A stretch of DNA of 64,000 bases from Pandoraea anhela. Lineage in GTDB: Bacteria; Pseudomonadota; Gammaproteobacteria; Burkholderiales; Burkholderiaceae. Of the stretch, positions 19,392 through 29,599 are shown piece by piece. Numbering within the stretch: the stretch's first letter is position 1; the number at the start of each line of letters is the position of its first letter. The stretch lies in assembly GCF_902459655.1 (NCBI RefSeq), contig NZ_CABPSB010000016.1, forward strand, positions 62,001-126,000, read 5' to 3'. The notes under the pieces are model-generated. The model was not told the origin of the DNA. It did no database searches and worked only from the letters and a program-made list of their open reading frames with translations. The translations under genes and the position numbers were made by a program.

Positions 19392-20879
19392 CTACAAAGA
19401 TTTGCGCAAGTTCACTGCGGGGATTCGCATGGCCTCGCGGTATTTCGCGACGGTGCGCCGCGCCACCACAAAACCTTGCTCTGCCAGCAGTTCCGCGATT
19501 CGGCTGTCGGAAAGGGGGCTCTGCGGGTCTTCTGCTCCTATGAGTTGCTTGATGAGTGCGCGGATGGCGGTCGATGACGCAGCGCCTCCGGCTTCCGTTG
19601 CCACGTGTGACCCAAAGAAGTACTTCAGCTCGAATGTTCCAAATGGAGTGAGCATGTACTTACTCGTTGTCACCCGTGAAATCGTGGATTCATGTAAACC
19701 CAGCGTATCAGCAATCTCGCGTAAAACCAAGGGTCGCATGCCGATTTCGCCATGCGTGAAGAAGTTCTTTTGACGCTCGACAATGGCCTGCGCCACGCGC
19801 AGGATCGTGTCGAAGCGCTGCTGAATGTTCTTGATGAGCCAGCGAGCCTCTTGCAATTGCTGTTGGAGGTTGCCGGTGCCCGGATCGTTCCGGTTATTTC
19901 GCAGAATGCGCGCGTACATCTCGTTGATACGCAGACGCGGCATAACTTCCGGGTTGAGCTCGGCCACCCAGCCGCTGCCCTGTTTGCGTACCAGCACGTC
20001 CGGCACGACGTAATCGGCCTGCGGCGAGCCATAGGCTGCGCCCGGAAACGGGTCGAGTGAGCGAATCAGCTGATGGGCGGCGCGCAGGCTGTCCTCCGTC
20101 ACCCCCAGCAGGCGGCGCAGGCGGGTGTAATCGCGCGCGGCGAGCAGTTCCAGGTGATCGGTCACGATACGCAGCGAAAGCGTACGCACGCTGCTGGCAG
20201 GCAGACGCTGGAGCTGCAAACGCAGGCATTCGGCAGGGCTGCGGGCGCCCACGCCCGCCGGATCGAAGCTTTGCAGCAGCGCCAGCGCAGCATTGATCTC
20301 TTCGGTCTCGAGCGCCAGTTCCTCCGGCATTTCCGCCTGAATCTCGTCGAGCAGGGAGCCGAGATAGCCGTCTTCGTCGAGCGATTCGATCAGGAATTCG
20401 ACCAGCGCACGGTCGCGTGGCCCGGCCTTGGTCAGGCGCAACTGGGCCAGCAGGTGTTCGCGAAGGTTGGGATGGTCGACGTGCAGTTGCGGGCGCGCAT
20501 TGTCGTCGTCGTCGGAGGCGCTGCCGGAGCGGGCGAAGTCGTTCAGGCTCCAGTCGCCGCCGTTGTCCTGTGCGTTGTCGTCGAAACGGGCCTCGCCGTC
20601 CAGTTCCCGGGCCTCGTCGTGCCCGTTGGCGGGCTCGGGGCTGTCGTTCGAACTGCTGGACGACGAACTCCGCTCGTTGCGCAGCGACCCGTCGGTGCCC
20701 ACCCGCACCGAGCCGGCGAGCCAATCGTCCTCGCGTTCGAGCATCGGGTTCTGAGTCAGGGCGTGCTCGACTTCCTGCTGAAGTTCGAGCGTCGACAGTT
20801 GCAACAACCGGATCGATTGCTGCAACTGCGGCGTGAGGGTCAGGTGCTGCGAGGTGCGGAGTTGAAGAGTCGGTTTCAT
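19392..20879 (-). CDS. rpoN: RNA polymerase sigma-54 factor
   Basis: RpoN directs RNA polymerase to -24/-12 promoters that need AAA+ enhancer-binding proteins. The 495-residue protein starts [21 protein letters not shown], the Gln/Leu-rich activator-responsive region I. An acidic, Ser-rich linker follows (residues about 65-120). The core-binding domain comes next, then a helix-turn-helix ([17 protein letters not shown]) and the RpoN box [10 protein letters not shown] at 473-482, which reads the -24 element. An upstream in-frame region overlaps lptB and is not part of the protein. Gene order lptB-rpoN-hpf-ptsN is strongly conserved. Confidence 0.96.
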   Translation of the reverse strand: MKPTLQLRTSQHLTLTPQLQQSIRLLQLSTLELQQEVEHALTQNPMLEREDDWLAGSVRVGTDGSLRNERSSSSSSSNDSPEPANGHDEARELDGEARFDDNAQDNGGDWSLNDFARSGSASDDDDNARPQLHVDHPNLREHLLAQLRLTKAGPRDRALVEFLIESLDEDGYLGSLLDEIQAEMPEELALETEEINAALALLQSFDPAGVGARSPAECLRLQLQRLPASSVRTLSLRIVTDHLELLAARDYTRLRRLLGVTEDSLRAAHQLIRSLDPFPGAAYGSPQADYVVPDVLVRKQGSGWVAELNPEVMPRLRINEMYARILRNNRNDPGTGNLQQQLQEARWLIKNIQQRFDTILRVAQAIVERQKNFFTHGEIGMRPLVLREIADTLGLHESTISRVTTSKYMLTPFGTFELKYFFGSHVATEAGGAASSTAIRALIKQLIGAEDPQSPLSDSRIAELLAEQGFVVARRTVAKYREAMRIPAVNLRKSL

Positions 20880-20973
20880 AGCGTGTCTCGCCTTCATTGT
20901 AGAGGCTTTGTCACGCCAACGGAACCGGCCTTGCCTCCTATCGGAGGCAGGGTTTACATGCGAAAAATTTGCT

Positions 20974-21789
20974 TTACATCCGGAAATTTTCGCCCAGATA
21001 CACGCGACGGACGCTTTCGTCGGCAACGATCTGGTCGGGCGTACCGGCGGCGAGCACCGAGCCTTCGCTGATGATGTAGGCGTGATCGCAGATGCCGAGC
21101 GTCTCGCGCACGTTATGGTCGGTAATCAGGACACCGATACCTCGGTCCTTCAGGAAGCGCACGATCCGCTGAATTTCGAGCACCGCGATCGGATCGACGC
21201 CCGCGAACGGTTCGTCGAGCAAAATGAAGCGCGGTTGCGTAGCGAGCGCGCGGGCGATTTCCACACGACGACGCTCGCCGCCCGAGAGCGACATGGCCGG
21301 GTTCTCGCGCAGATGGCTCACCTGAAGCTCGTCGAGCAGCGACTCGATGCGGCGTTCGATCTCGTCGCGCTTGAGCGGCTTGCCGTTTGCATCGACCTGT
21401 AATTCGAGCACGGCGCGAATGTTGTCCTCGACCGTGAGCTTGCGGAACACCGATGCTTCCTGCGGCAGATACGAGACGCCCATGCGGGCGCGCTCGTGAA
21501 TCGGCAGTTCGCTGATGAGATGGCCGTCGAGCTGGATTTCGCCGTCGTCGGCGGGCACCAGGCCCACGATCATGTAGAAAGATGTTGTCTTGCCGGCGCC
21601 GTTCGGGCCAAGCAGCCCCACGACCTCGCCGCTCTTCACATCGAGCGAAACGTCCTTGACGACGGTGCGTGCGCCGTACTGCTTCTTGAGCGAGCGCACG
21701 ACGAGCGCGCTCGGCTTGCCCGAGAGGCCCGCGCCCTGATTGATGGCCGAGGCGTTGCTGCTGGCAGTGTTGTTGGCGGTATTACTCAC
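20974..21789 (-). CDS. lptB: LPS export ABC transporter ATP-binding protein LptB
   Basis: Cytoplasmic ATPase of the Lpt machine that powers extraction of lipopolysaccharide. Motifs: Walker A GPNGAGKT (61-68), [16 protein letters not shown], signature [15 protein letters not shown] and Walker [14 protein letters not shown] choose a GTG start at 21789 that overlaps the end of lptA by 8 bp (GTGAGTAA), giving 271 residues with an N-terminal Asn/Ser-rich extension of about 28. Longer reading into lptA is not protein-like. Part of kdsD-kdsC-lptC-lptA-lptB. Confidence 0.94.
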   Translation of the reverse strand: MSNTANNTASSNASAINQGAGLSGKPSALVVRSLKKQYGARTVVKDVSLDVKSGEVVGLLGPNGAGKTTSFYMIVGLVPADDGEIQLDGHLISELPIHERARMGVSYLPQEASVFRKLTVEDNIRAVLELQVDANGKPLKRDEIERRIESLLDELQVSHLRENPAMSLSGGERRRVEIARALATQPRFILLDEPFAGVDPIAVLEIQRIVRFLKDRGIGVLITDHNVRETLGICDHAYIISEGSVLAAGTPDQIVADESVRRVYLGENFRM

Positions 21790-22477
21790 GCGGATTCCCG
21801 ATGGACTTGGAGGGCGACAGCGGCGGCAGATCGCCCTTGGGCGCGGCTGCCGGCCGGCTCGCACCGGGCGGCGTTGCCTGTGCGCCCGTGGCGTTGCGGG
21901 GGGCGAGCGTGGCGCGCACGCGGCCGTTCGGATTGTTGGCGTTGACCAGGTCCGAGCCGCTGTTGGCGGTGTAGACCTCATTGTAGGTGTCGTACGTGAT
22001 CACGCTGCCGTGAATCTCGTCGAGCACGCGCGTGCCGCCGGCCAGACGCTTGAGCGTTGCCTGCGTGGTCAGCGTGGCGACTTCGGTCTTGCCGTTGTAG
22101 ACGATCTTCTGGCCCCAGCCGTCGATGTATTCGTCCACGCCGTCGCGCTTCTGACGCATGTAGGCGAGCGGGCCGCCCGGCTTGTAGTAAGCCGTGGCGT
22201 ACTGGTAGCCCTCCGGATCCTGAGTCACTTCGACGCGATCGGCCTTGAGGAGAATCGTCCCCTTGGTCATCGTCACGTTGCCCGTGAAGATGTTGACCTG
22301 CTTGAGGTCGTCGTAGCTCATGTGATCCGACTCGATGTTGAGCGGTTTGTCACGGTCGGCGCGTTCGGCGTGGGCGAGCGGCGCGGCCAGCGCACCGAGA
22401 ACGGCGAAGGCGGTTGCCAGCGCGCGCAGGGCGCGCAGCGATAACGAAGCGGGTCGCAGGTGAAGGCGATCGGTCAT
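21782..22477 (-). CDS. lptA: LPS transport periplasmic protein LptA
   Basis: LptA forms the periplasmic bridge that carries lipopolysaccharide from LptC to the outer-membrane LptD. The 231-residue precursor has a signal peptide ending near AAPLAHA and the OstA-type beta-jellyroll ([36 protein letters not shown]). The C-terminus is Pro/Ala-rich. Its ATG overlaps the lptC stop (ATGA). Confidence 0.95.
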   Translation of the reverse strand: MTDRLHLRPASLSLRALRALATAFAVLGALAAPLAHAERADRDKPLNIESDHMSYDDLKQVNIFTGNVTMTKGTILLKADRVEVTQDPEGYQYATAYYKPGGPLAYMRQKRDGVDEYIDGWGQKIVYNGKTEVATLTTQATLKRLAGGTRVLDEIHGSVITYDTYNEVYTANSGSDLVNANNPNGRVRATLAPRNATGAQATPPGASRPAAAPKGDLPPLSPSKSIGNPRE

Positions 22478-23169
22478 GGGGTCTTGGAGCCCTGTTGGGT
22501 CTGAGGTGGTGCGCTCGGCGCGGTGGGCGCAGCGGACGGGCCGGACACGCCGGACACGCCGGACGAGGGCGGACGCTTGGCGCCCAGTTCCGCCGGCTGG
22601 ATCGTGCCGTGGACATTGCCGAGCAATTGTACGGCGCGCGTGATGTTATTGAAAATCATGCCATCCCCGTACATCACGGACGAGCCGCGGAACAACTGGA
22701 CCGGCTTTTCGGTACGCACGATGTCTTCGTTGATGAGCACCTGGAAGTGCTCCGAGAGCCCGCGCATCTCCGGGTCTCTCGGTCCCGCCTGACGCAAGAC
22801 GACGGCGTCGTCGTACAGATCGACGACCGACATGTCGGCGTTCAGCGTGCCGCGCTTGCTCGTGGCCGTCACCTCCGGCTGATTCGGGGTGAAGGCGCGC
22901 ACGGCGGGCATCGTCATGGCCGTCGTCTGGTCGTCTTCGAAATGTGTCATGTGAACGGCGTTGACGCGGTACTGCGTCGCGCCGTTCGGCGACAACATGG
23001 AGATCACCAGATCGTCGGCGTAGTAATCGGGGATGTGTTGCTTCACGTACGGCGTGCGGTCGGCATCCGACGGCAGCGTGCGTTGCACGAGCCAGTACGT
23101 GCCCGCCGCCAGCCCCGCCAGAACGACGATGGCAAGCAGCGAAGACGGAGAGACGCGTTGAATGGCCAT
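22474..23169 (-). CDS. lptC: LPS export protein LptC
   Basis: A bitopic inner-membrane protein of the Lpt machine: one N-terminal membrane helix (SLLAIVVLAGLAAGTYWLV) and a periplasmic jellyroll with PDYYADDLVISMLSPNG and AVHMTHFEDD. At 231 residues it is longer than E. coli LptC (191) because of a Ser/Pro/Gln tail, part of which (SGVSGVSG) comes from a 9-bp tandem repeat. Its stop overlaps the lptA start by 4 bp, and kdsC ends 24 bp before it. Confidence 0.93.
   Translation of the reverse strand: MAIQRVSPSSLLAIVVLAGLAAGTYWLVQRTLPSDADRTPYVKQHIPDYYADDLVISMLSPNGATQYRVNAVHMTHFEDDQTTAMTMPAVRAFTPNQPEVTATSKRGTLNADMSVVDLYDDAVVLRQAGPRDPEMRGLSEHFQVLINEDIVRTEKPVQLFRGSSVMYGDGMIFNNITRAVQLLGNVHGTIQPAELGAKRPPSSGVSGVSGPSAAPTAPSAPPQTQQGSKTP
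22541..22568. repeat. 9-bp tandem repeat in the lptC 3' end
   Basis: Three units close to CCGGACACG lie in tandem and encode the Ser-Gly-Val repeats of the LptC tail. Confidence 0.75.
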
Positions 23170-23193
23170 GAGTGGATCGGCTCCCTCGACGCG

Positions 23194-23748
23194 TCAGGCG
23201 AGCGCTTCGGCGAGCAGGGCGTCGTAACGCCCCTGCGCGCGCAGGATGAAGTCGCACAACTCGCGCACGGCGCCTTCGCCTCCGCGTGTGCCGGCGATCC
23301 AGTGGCAACGCGCCTTCACTTCGGCGTGTGCATTGGCCGGGCAGGCCGCGAAGGCCACGCGCGTGAGCACCGGCAGGTCGGGCCAGTCGTCGCCGATATG
23401 TCCGCAGACGTCGGCCGTCACGGACACCTTGGCGCACAGATCCTCGAACGCGGCGCGTTTGTCTTGCACGCCCTGATAGACGTGCGCGACGCGCAGATCC
23501 GCCGCGCGCCTGGCGACGATGTCGGACTGGCGGCCGGTGATGATGGCGGTGACGATCCCGGCCTCGGCGAGCAGCTTCAGGCCGTGTCCGTCGAGCGAAT
23601 CGAACGTCTTGACGACTTCCCCGGCAGGGCCGTAACGCAGGCCGCCGTCGGTGAGTACGCCGTCGACATCGAACACCATGACGCGCAGACGCGCGGCGCG
23701 CTCGGTGGCGGCGGCTGCGTCGAATGTGGTCGTACTGGGATGACTCAT
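23194..23748 (-). CDS. kdsC: 3-deoxy-D-manno-octulosonate 8-phosphate phosphatase
   Basis: HAD-family phosphatase that converts KDO 8-phosphate to KDO for lipopolysaccharide core. The 184-residue protein has the nucleophile motif DVDGVLTDGG, the GRQSDIVARRA loop, VYQGVQDKRAAF and the Mg-binding IGDDWPDLPVL. The start MSHPSTTTF at 23748 is chosen since the upstream frame overlaps kdsD. It sits 11 bp after kdsD, its pathway partner. Confidence 0.94.
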   Translation of the reverse strand: MSHPSTTTFDAAAATERAARLRVMVFDVDGVLTDGGLRYGPAGEVVKTFDSLDGHGLKLLAEAGIVTAIITGRQSDIVARRAADLRVAHVYQGVQDKRAAFEDLCAKVSVTADVCGHIGDDWPDLPVLTRVAFAACPANAHAEVKARCHWIAGTRGGEGAVRELCDFILRAQGRYDALLAEALA

Positions 23749-23759
23749 GGATGGAAAAC

Positions 23760-24740
23760 TCACACGACCTTGGCGGCGAACAGGTCGTGGACGTTGAGCG
23801 CACCGACGAGGCGGTCGTTCTCGGTCACGAGCAGTTGCATGATGCCGAAGCGTTCCATCAATTCGGCGGCTTCGGCGGCGAGATGGTCCGGTCCGATGGT
23901 GCGCGGGCCGGTCTTCATGACATCGGCCAGCTTCAGCGAGGTGAAATCGAGCGTGCGTTTGAACAAACGACGCAAATCGCCGTCGGTAAAAATACCCACG
24001 ACTCGGTCGTCGGCATCCACGATGGCCGTCATGCCCAGACCCTTGGCGGTCATCTCGATCAGCGCGTCGGAGAGATTCGCGTCGCTCCGCACGCGGGGAA
24101 TGGCGTCGCCGGTGCGCATGACGTCGCGCACGAACGTGAGCAGACGCCGGCCGAGCGCGCCGCCCGGATGCGATCGCGCGAAGTCGTCGGCGCCGAAACC
24201 GCGTGCGTCGAGCAACGTGACGGCGAGCGCATCGCCGAGGGCGAGGGCTGCCGTGGTGCTTGCCGTGGGGGCGAGACCGAGCGGGCACGCCTCTTTCTCG
24301 ACGTGAGCGTCGAGATGCACGTCGGACAGGCGTCCGAGGCTGGAGGCGGCGTTGCCGGTCATGGCGATGAGCTTCGCGCCGATGCGCTTGATCATCGGCA
24401 GGATGCTCACCAGTTCACCCGTTTCGCCGGAGTTGGACAGGGCGACCACGACGTCGTCGGCCGTGATCATGCCCAAATCGCCGTGGCTGGCCTCGGCCGG
24501 GTGAACGAAGAATGCGGGAGTGCCGGTGCTGGCGAAGGTAGCGGCGAGTTTGCGGCCGATATGGCCCGACTTGCCCATCCCGGTGACGACCACCCGTCCC
24601 TTGCAGGCGAGCAGAAGCGAGACCGCTTCGAAGAAGCTGTCGTCGAGGTGTGCGGACACGCGTTCGATGGCGTCGGCTTCAGTGCGCAACACCTCCCGGG
24701 CGACCTCTAGTGCCCGGCCTGGATTGATTTTCGCTATCAT
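23760..24740 (-). CDS. kdsD: D-arabinose 5-phosphate isomerase
   Basis: KdsD interconverts ribulose 5-phosphate and arabinose 5-phosphate, first step to KDO. The 326-residue protein combines a SIS domain (VVVTGMGKSGHIGRK, HPAEASHGDLGM, VALSNSGET) with two C-terminal CBS domains (residues about 205-326). First gene of the leftward LPS block; divergent from the antiporter gene. Confidence 0.95.
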   Translation of the reverse strand: MIAKINPGRALEVAREVLRTEADAIERVSAHLDDSFFEAVSLLLACKGRVVVTGMGKSGHIGRKLAATFASTGTPAFFVHPAEASHGDLGMITADDVVVALSNSGETGELVSILPMIKRIGAKLIAMTGNAASSLGRLSDVHLDAHVEKEACPLGLAPTASTTAALALGDALAVTLLDARGFGADDFARSHPGGALGRRLLTFVRDVMRTGDAIPRVRSDANLSDALIEMTAKGLGMTAIVDADDRVVGIFTDGDLRRLFKRTLDFTSLKLADVMKTGPRTIGPDHLAAEAAELMERFGIMQLLVTENDRLVGALNVHDLFAAKVV

Positions 24741-24840
24741 GCGCGGAGTATATCAAAACGGACGTGGCGTCGAAGGACAGCCGCGCCACGTCTGGCCCCG
24801 CGCCTTTCGGGACATCGCCCGAAGCGGCCCGGTTTGCGCG

Positions 24841-24892
24841 CCGGGCCTGACGCCCGGACGTAATCTGGCATGTGTTTTGCATGACACATGCC
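24841..24892. promoter_or_regulatory. Two inverted repeats between kdsD and the antiporter gene
   Basis: CCGGGC/GCCCGG (24841-24857) is followed by a perfect 9-bp pair GGCATGTGT and ACACATGCC with an 8-bp spacer (24867-24892). The second is a good operator-like palindrome 64 bp before the antiporter start; the binding factor is unknown. Confidence 0.5.
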
Positions 24893-24955
24893 GGGCGCAT
24901 GCCAGACAATGCACCCCGCTGACTATGTATCACTCAGGAAACCTGACCCTAGCTG

Positions 24956-26938
24956 ATGGCATCGCCGCTCGAACTCACTCTCGTTCTGTTGTTTGCCGCC
25001 TGCGTCGGGGTGGTGCTGTTTCGTATGCTCCATCTGCCGCCGATGCTCGGCTACCTGAGCGTGGGCATCGTTATCGGCCCGCATGCGCTGGGGCTCGCCT
25101 CCGATTCGCAGCGCGTGCAGTACCTGGCGGAGTTCGGCGTCGTCTTCCTGATGTTCTCCATCGGTATCGAGTTTTCCCTGCCGAAGCTCAAGAGCATGCG
25201 GCGGGTGGTCCTCGGGCTGGGCGTTTCCCAGGTTTTGGGAACATTGCTCGTCGCCGTCGGGCTGGGCGCGCTGGTCAATCTGTTCTGGTCGTTCTCCTGG
25301 CAGGCGTCGGTGGCGCTGGGCGGTGCGCTGGCCATGTCCTCGACGGCCATCGTCACGAAGATGCTGGCCGAGCGGCTCGAACTGGAGACGGAGCACGGCC
25401 GCAACATCATGGGAGTGCTGCTGTTTCAGGATCTGGCCGTGGTGCCGCTGCTCATCGTGATCTCCGCGCTCGGCGGCAATTCCAAGGCGCTGGTGCTGGC
25501 GCTGTCGCTCGCCGCGCTCAAGATCACGGGGGCGCTCGCCTTGCTGCTCTGGCTCGGCCAGAAACTGGTCGGCCGCTGGTTCCATATCGTGGCGGCGCGG
25601 CGCTCGCAAGAGCTTTTCATGCTCAACCTGCTGCTGCTCACGCTTGGGTTGGCCTACATCACCGAGCATCTGGGCCTGTCGATGGCACTGGGCGCGTTCA
25701 TCGCGGGCATGCTGATCGCGGAGACGCCGTTTCGCCATCAGGTGGAAGACGACATCAAGCCGTTTCGCGACGTGTTGCTGGGCCTGTTCTTCATCACGAC
25801 CGGCATGCTGCTCAACCCGGGCATCGTGCTCAAGCATCCGCTGCTCGTGCTGCTTTTCTTCGTCGGCCCGCTGCTCGTCAAGTTCACGCTCATCGCCGGG
25901 CTCGCGCGTCTGTTCGGCAGCCCGCCGGGCACGGCGATCCGCACCGGGCTGGGGCTCGCGCAGGCGGGCGAATTCGGTTTCGTGCTGCTCAATCTGGTGA
26001 TCGACCGCAATCTGCTCGACCCGTCGCTCTCGCAGGCGGTGCTGGCCGGCATGCTGCTCTCGATGCTGTGTGCGCCTTTCCTCATCATCAATGCCGACCG
26101 TATCGCGCTGCGCTTCGTCGCCAACGAATGGATGATGCAGTCGTTGCAGATGACGAAGATCGCCACGCAGAGCATCAAAACGTCGGGGCACGTCATCATC
26201 TGCGGCTATGGTCGATGCGGTCAGAACCTTGCGCGCATGCTCGAGCAGGAGGGTATCGGGTATGTGGCGCTCGATCTCGATCCGGATCGGGTGATGGAAG
26301 CCGCCAGTTCGGGCGAGACGGTCGTGTTCGGCGACGCGGCCCGGCGCGAGGCGCTGGTCGCGGCGGGGATTCACCGTGCAGCGGGAATCGTGGTGACGTA
26401 CGACAGCACGCCGGCGGCGCTCAAGGTGCTCGCGCAGGTGCAGTCGCTGGAGCCGACGCTGCCGGTGGTGGTGCGCACCGTTGACGACACCCATATCGAC
26501 GACCTCATCGCGGCGGGGGCGACCGAAGTCGTGCCGGAGATCGTGGAGGGCAGTCTGATGCTCGCCTCGCACGCGCTGGTGCTCATGGGAGTGCCGATGC
26601 GTCGCGTGTTGCGTCGTGTGGCCCAGGCCCGTAACGAGCGCTACAGTCTGTTGCGGGGCTACTTTCATGGGCTGGACGACGAGGATGAGGGCGGCGAGCG
26701 CGAGCAGGTGCGCCTGCAATCGGTGCCGCTTCCCCTCAATGCCGATGCCGTGGGCCGCACGCTTGGCGAACTTCGCCTGGACAAGCTGGGCGTGACGGTC
26801 ACGGCGATCCGCCGGCACGGCATTCGCGGGGTGGAGCCGATCGCGCAGACGCGTCTGATGGCCGAGGACATCGTCGTGCTGCGCGGCCTGCCCGACAAGC
26901 TGGTCGAGGCGGAGATGCGTCTGCTGGGGCGCGAGTAG
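24956..26938 (+). CDS. Monovalent cation:proton antiporter-2 (CPA2/Kef) family protein
   Basis: A 660-residue potassium-efflux-type antiporter. Residues 1-380 form the Na+/H+ exchanger membrane domain of about 12-13 helices; residues about 405-540 are an NAD-binding RCK domain beginning VIICGYGRCGQNLARML; a C-terminal RCK_C domain (residues about 575-660) closes the protein. It resembles KefB/KefC/YbaL, which exchange K+ for H+ under electrophile or pH stress. No KefF/KefG partner is adjacent. It starts just after an AGCTG sequence, with only a weak ribosome-binding site. Confidence 0.92.
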   Translation: MASPLELTLVLLFAACVGVVLFRMLHLPPMLGYLSVGIVIGPHALGLASDSQRVQYLAEFGVVFLMFSIGIEFSLPKLKSMRRVVLGLGVSQVLGTLLVAVGLGALVNLFWSFSWQASVALGGALAMSSTAIVTKMLAERLELETEHGRNIMGVLLFQDLAVVPLLIVISALGGNSKALVLALSLAALKITGALALLLWLGQKLVGRWFHIVAARRSQELFMLNLLLLTLGLAYITEHLGLSMALGAFIAGMLIAETPFRHQVEDDIKPFRDVLLGLFFITTGMLLNPGIVLKHPLLVLLFFVGPLLVKFTLIAGLARLFGSPPGTAIRTGLGLAQAGEFGFVLLNLVIDRNLLDPSLSQAVLAGMLLSMLCAPFLIINADRIALRFVANEWMMQSLQMTKIATQSIKTSGHVIICGYGRCGQNLARMLEQEGIGYVALDLDPDRVMEAASSGETVVFGDAARREALVAAGIHRAAGIVVTYDSTPAALKVLAQVQSLEPTLPVVVRTVDDTHIDDLIAAGATEVVPEIVEGSLMLASHALVLMGVPMRRVLRRVAQARNERYSLLRGYFHGLDDEDEGGEREQVRLQSVPLPLNADAVGRTLGELRLDKLGVTVTAIRRHGIRGVEPIAQTRLMAEDIVVLRGLPDKLVEAEMRLLGRE

Positions 26939-27125
26939 CGCAACCGCGCAGGGGAACGGTCGGAAACGTCCGGAGACAACGACAGTCCACCGACGCCGAT
27001 CGCCGAAACAGGCAAGGCGGGCCCGGATAGTCCGGATGGCCGGGCAGGGCACGAATTGGGAGGGACGCCGGGCCTTTTTGGCATAATGTGGCGTGTTCCC
27101 TATCAGTACCCCAACAAGGATCCCC

Positions 27126-27677
27126 GTGGAGATCGACGAGTCCCCTGCCGCCTACATCAAGAGCCAGATCCGCACCGTGCCGGACTGGCCTTCGCCCGGT
27201 GTGCAGTTTCGCGACATCACGCCATTGCTCAAGAACCCGCGTACCTTGCGGGTGCTCATCGATGTGTTCGTGCATCGCTACATGGCGCAGCGTCCCGACT
27301 ACATCGCGGGCCTCGACGCACGCGGTTTCATCCTCGGCTCGATTCTCGCGTACGAGCTCAACGTCGGATTCATCCCCATTCGCAAGAAAGGCAAACTGCC
27401 TTATCAGACGGTCGCGGAAGAGTACGAACTGGAATACGGCAGCGCGACGGTCGAGATTCATGCCGACGCATGCGGTCCCGGCGATCGCGTTCTGTTGATC
27501 GACGATCTGGTCGCCACCGGCGGCACGATGCTCGCAGGCAAGAAGCTGCTGGAGCGACTCGGCGCGACCGTCATCGAAGGCGCGGCCATCGTCGACCTGC
27601 CGGAGCTGGGCGGCTCGCGGCTGATTCGCGACGCGGGGCTGGCGCTCTTCCTGCTGTGCTCGTTCGAAGGTCATTGA
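27126..27677 (+). CDS. apt: Adenine phosphoribosyltransferase
   Basis: Salvages adenine with PRPP to AMP. The 183-residue protein starting from GTG (27126; AAGGAT 5 nt upstream) has [26 protein letters not shown], the base-binding [10 protein letters not shown] and the PRPP loop [14 protein letters not shown]. An in-frame ATG 33 nt earlier would add residues without homology. Confidence 0.95.
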   Translation: MEIDESPAAYIKSQIRTVPDWPSPGVQFRDITPLLKNPRTLRVLIDVFVHRYMAQRPDYIAGLDARGFILGSILAYELNVGFIPIRKKGKLPYQTVAEEYELEYGSATVEIHADACGPGDRVLLIDDLVATGGTMLAGKKLLERLGATVIEGAAIVDLPELGGSRLIRDAGLALFLLCSFEGH

Positions 27678-27786
27678 GTCCTGACAATCGCAACCGCGGT
27701 CTTCGTGACGGCGGCACACGACGCTATCTCCTGAACCCGCCGCCGGCCTGCGCATCCATTGCCGGCGCTACGATCCAAACGTTCCG

Positions 27787-28401
27787 ATGCCCAACCTCTG
27801 GCTGTTCCTGCTGACTTCGGTCGCGATCACGCTCGTACCGGGCCCCGACAACATGCAGGTCATCGCGCGCGGTATCGCACAGGGCCGCCGCGCGGGGCTG
27901 GCGGCGGCCGCAGGCTTTACCTTCGGGTGCTGCTTTCACACCGCGATTGCGGCGGTGGGCCTTGCCGCCGTGCTGCGCTCGTCGCCGTGGGCATTCGAAG
28001 CGATCAAGCTTGTCGGCGCGGCGTATCTCATCTGGATCGGCATCAGGGCATTGCGCGCGCGCGGGGCGCTGACGCTGGCGAACGACGCCACGCCGCAGCC
28101 GCTGATGGCCGTCTTCCGTCAGAGCGTCTTCGCCAACATGCTCAATCCGAAGGTCACCCTGTTCTTCCTCGTCTTCCTGCCGCAGTTCGTGAGCGCGAAC
28201 GCTGCCCATCCGGGCTGGCAGATGGTGCTGCTCGGTCTGGTCTTCATGGCGCAGACCATCGTCGTGTTCGGCGCTTACGGCTGGTTTGCGGGCGTGCTGG
28301 GGACGTGGCTCAAACGTCGTCCCGGCGCGGGGCGCTGGCTCGATCGCGCGGCCGGCGCGATCTTCATCGGTCTGGGGTTGCGCGTTGCCTTGCAGGGCTA
28401 G
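27787..28401 (+). CDS. LysE/RhtB family exporter
   Basis: A 204-residue membrane protein with about six hydrophobic helices and the LysE family start LTSVAITLVPGPDNMQVIARGIAQGRRAG, plus FANMLNPKVTLFFLVFLPQFV. The family exports amino acids and related metabolites; the substrate here is not known. It follows apt by 110 bp and precedes a DeoR-type regulator. Confidence 0.92.
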   Translation: MPNLWLFLLTSVAITLVPGPDNMQVIARGIAQGRRAGLAAAAGFTFGCCFHTAIAAVGLAAVLRSSPWAFEAIKLVGAAYLIWIGIRALRARGALTLANDATPQPLMAVFRQSVFANMLNPKVTLFFLVFLPQFVSANAAHPGWQMVLLGLVFMAQTIVVFGAYGWFAGVLGTWLKRRPGAGRWLDRAAGAIFIGLGLRVALQG

Positions 28402-28477
28402 CGCGCCGTGTCATCGCAAACGACGACGCGTCCCTTTTGAATTCGCAGTCCAATTGATCCATTGATATTGTCCGATC

Positions 28478-29233
28478 ATGCTTGCCGAACAACGCCAACA
28501 ATACGTGCTCGAACAACTCGCCAAGACCGGGGCGCTCGCGATCAGCGATCTGGTGCGGGAACTGGGGGTCTCGCGCGAGACCGTGCGACGCGACCTCAAC
28601 ACGCTCGCCGCGCGCGGACTGCTCCTCATGACGCACGGCGGCGCGCTGGCCGCCGACCGCAGCGAACCCGACTGGACGCTGCGTGAGAACGTCAACGCCG
28701 TGGGCAAGCGCGCCATCGGCGTGCGTGCGGCGGAACTGGTGCCCGACGGCGCTTCCGTCATCATCGATTACGGCACGACCACTCGCGCCGTGGCGCAGGC
28801 GCTGCTCTCGAAGCATCGGCTGCGGATCTACACGAACGACTGGCAGATCGCGCGTCTGCTCGGTCGTCATCACGATAACCGGGTGACGCTGCTTGGCGGC
28901 GAGTTGCAGGACAACGAAGACGCCGTGCAGGGCTGGGACGCCATCAATCAGATCGCGCAGTACCACGCCGACTTCGCCTTCATCGGCGTAGGCGGCGTGA
29001 CGGAAGACGGCGGCATCACCGACTTCAATCGTGCGGCGGCCGAGCTGCGCGCACGCATGCTGCTGAGCGCGAACGTTTCCGCCGTGGTGGCGGACCACAC
29101 CAAGTTCGGTCGCGTGACGCCCGTGCGCATTCGTCACTTCGAAGCCGCACGCTATCTCATCAGCGACGCCGCGCCGCACAAGAGCATGCTCGCGCAGTTG
29201 CGCGCGCGTGGCCCCGAGTTGCTGATCGCCTGA
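28478..29233 (+). CDS. DeoR/GlpR family transcriptional regulator
   Basis: A 251-residue regulator with an N-terminal DeoR winged helix-turn-helix (residues 1-57: LAISDLVRELGVSRETVRRDL, then THGGA) and a C-terminal sugar-phosphate sensor domain of the DeoRC type (VIIDYGTTTRAVAQAL, LGGELQDNEDAVQG, VADHTKFGR). Such regulators usually respond to phosphorylated sugars. It lies directly upstream of phnCDE, 528 bp away, on the same strand; a link with phosphonate metabolism is possible since C-P lyase intermediates are ribose phosphates, but this is inference. Confidence 0.9.
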   Translation: MLAEQRQQYVLEQLAKTGALAISDLVRELGVSRETVRRDLNTLAARGLLLMTHGGALAADRSEPDWTLRENVNAVGKRAIGVRAAELVPDGASVIIDYGTTTRAVAQALLSKHRLRIYTNDWQIARLLGRHHDNRVTLLGGELQDNEDAVQGWDAINQIAQYHADFAFIGVGGVTEDGGITDFNRAAAELRARMLLSANVSAVVADHTKFGRVTPVRIRHFEAARYLISDAAPHKSMLAQLRARGPELLIA

Positions 29234-29599
29234 CGCCCGGCATTCGCCCTCGCTTTGCCCTCGCGCCTGTCGCGACCCCGCCGGCGACCACGCCATAGGT
29301 CGCCACAGCACGCCACACGTCGCCACGACGTGGGCGTCGCGCCGTAAAAGTCTCATCGTCTATACCTTTCCGGGATCCTTGCGGGACGGCCTTTTGCCGC
29401 CGTTTTTTCGATCGGCGCACACGCGTGTGCTTTGGAAAAAAATGTAGACAAAGTGCCGTCGTCGTCCAGACGATGCCGCCCTCGAATCTCACGTCTCCTG
29501 ATAGTCACACCGCTGCCACAAAGCCTGAAGTAACGTGGGAAACGTTGCCAAATCATTGAGTGGACAAGGGTTTTGGCCATGCGGGAAAAAGCTGGTCGA

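Noticed and set aside
24520-26484. Overlapping plus-strand frame across kdsD and the antiporter
   Set aside because: Out-of-frame shadow of the antiporter gene, which has clear membrane and RCK domains.
24923-27052. Long minus-strand frame (709 codons) opposite the antiporter
   Set aside because: Arg/His/Gln-rich composition and no motifs; antisense shadow.
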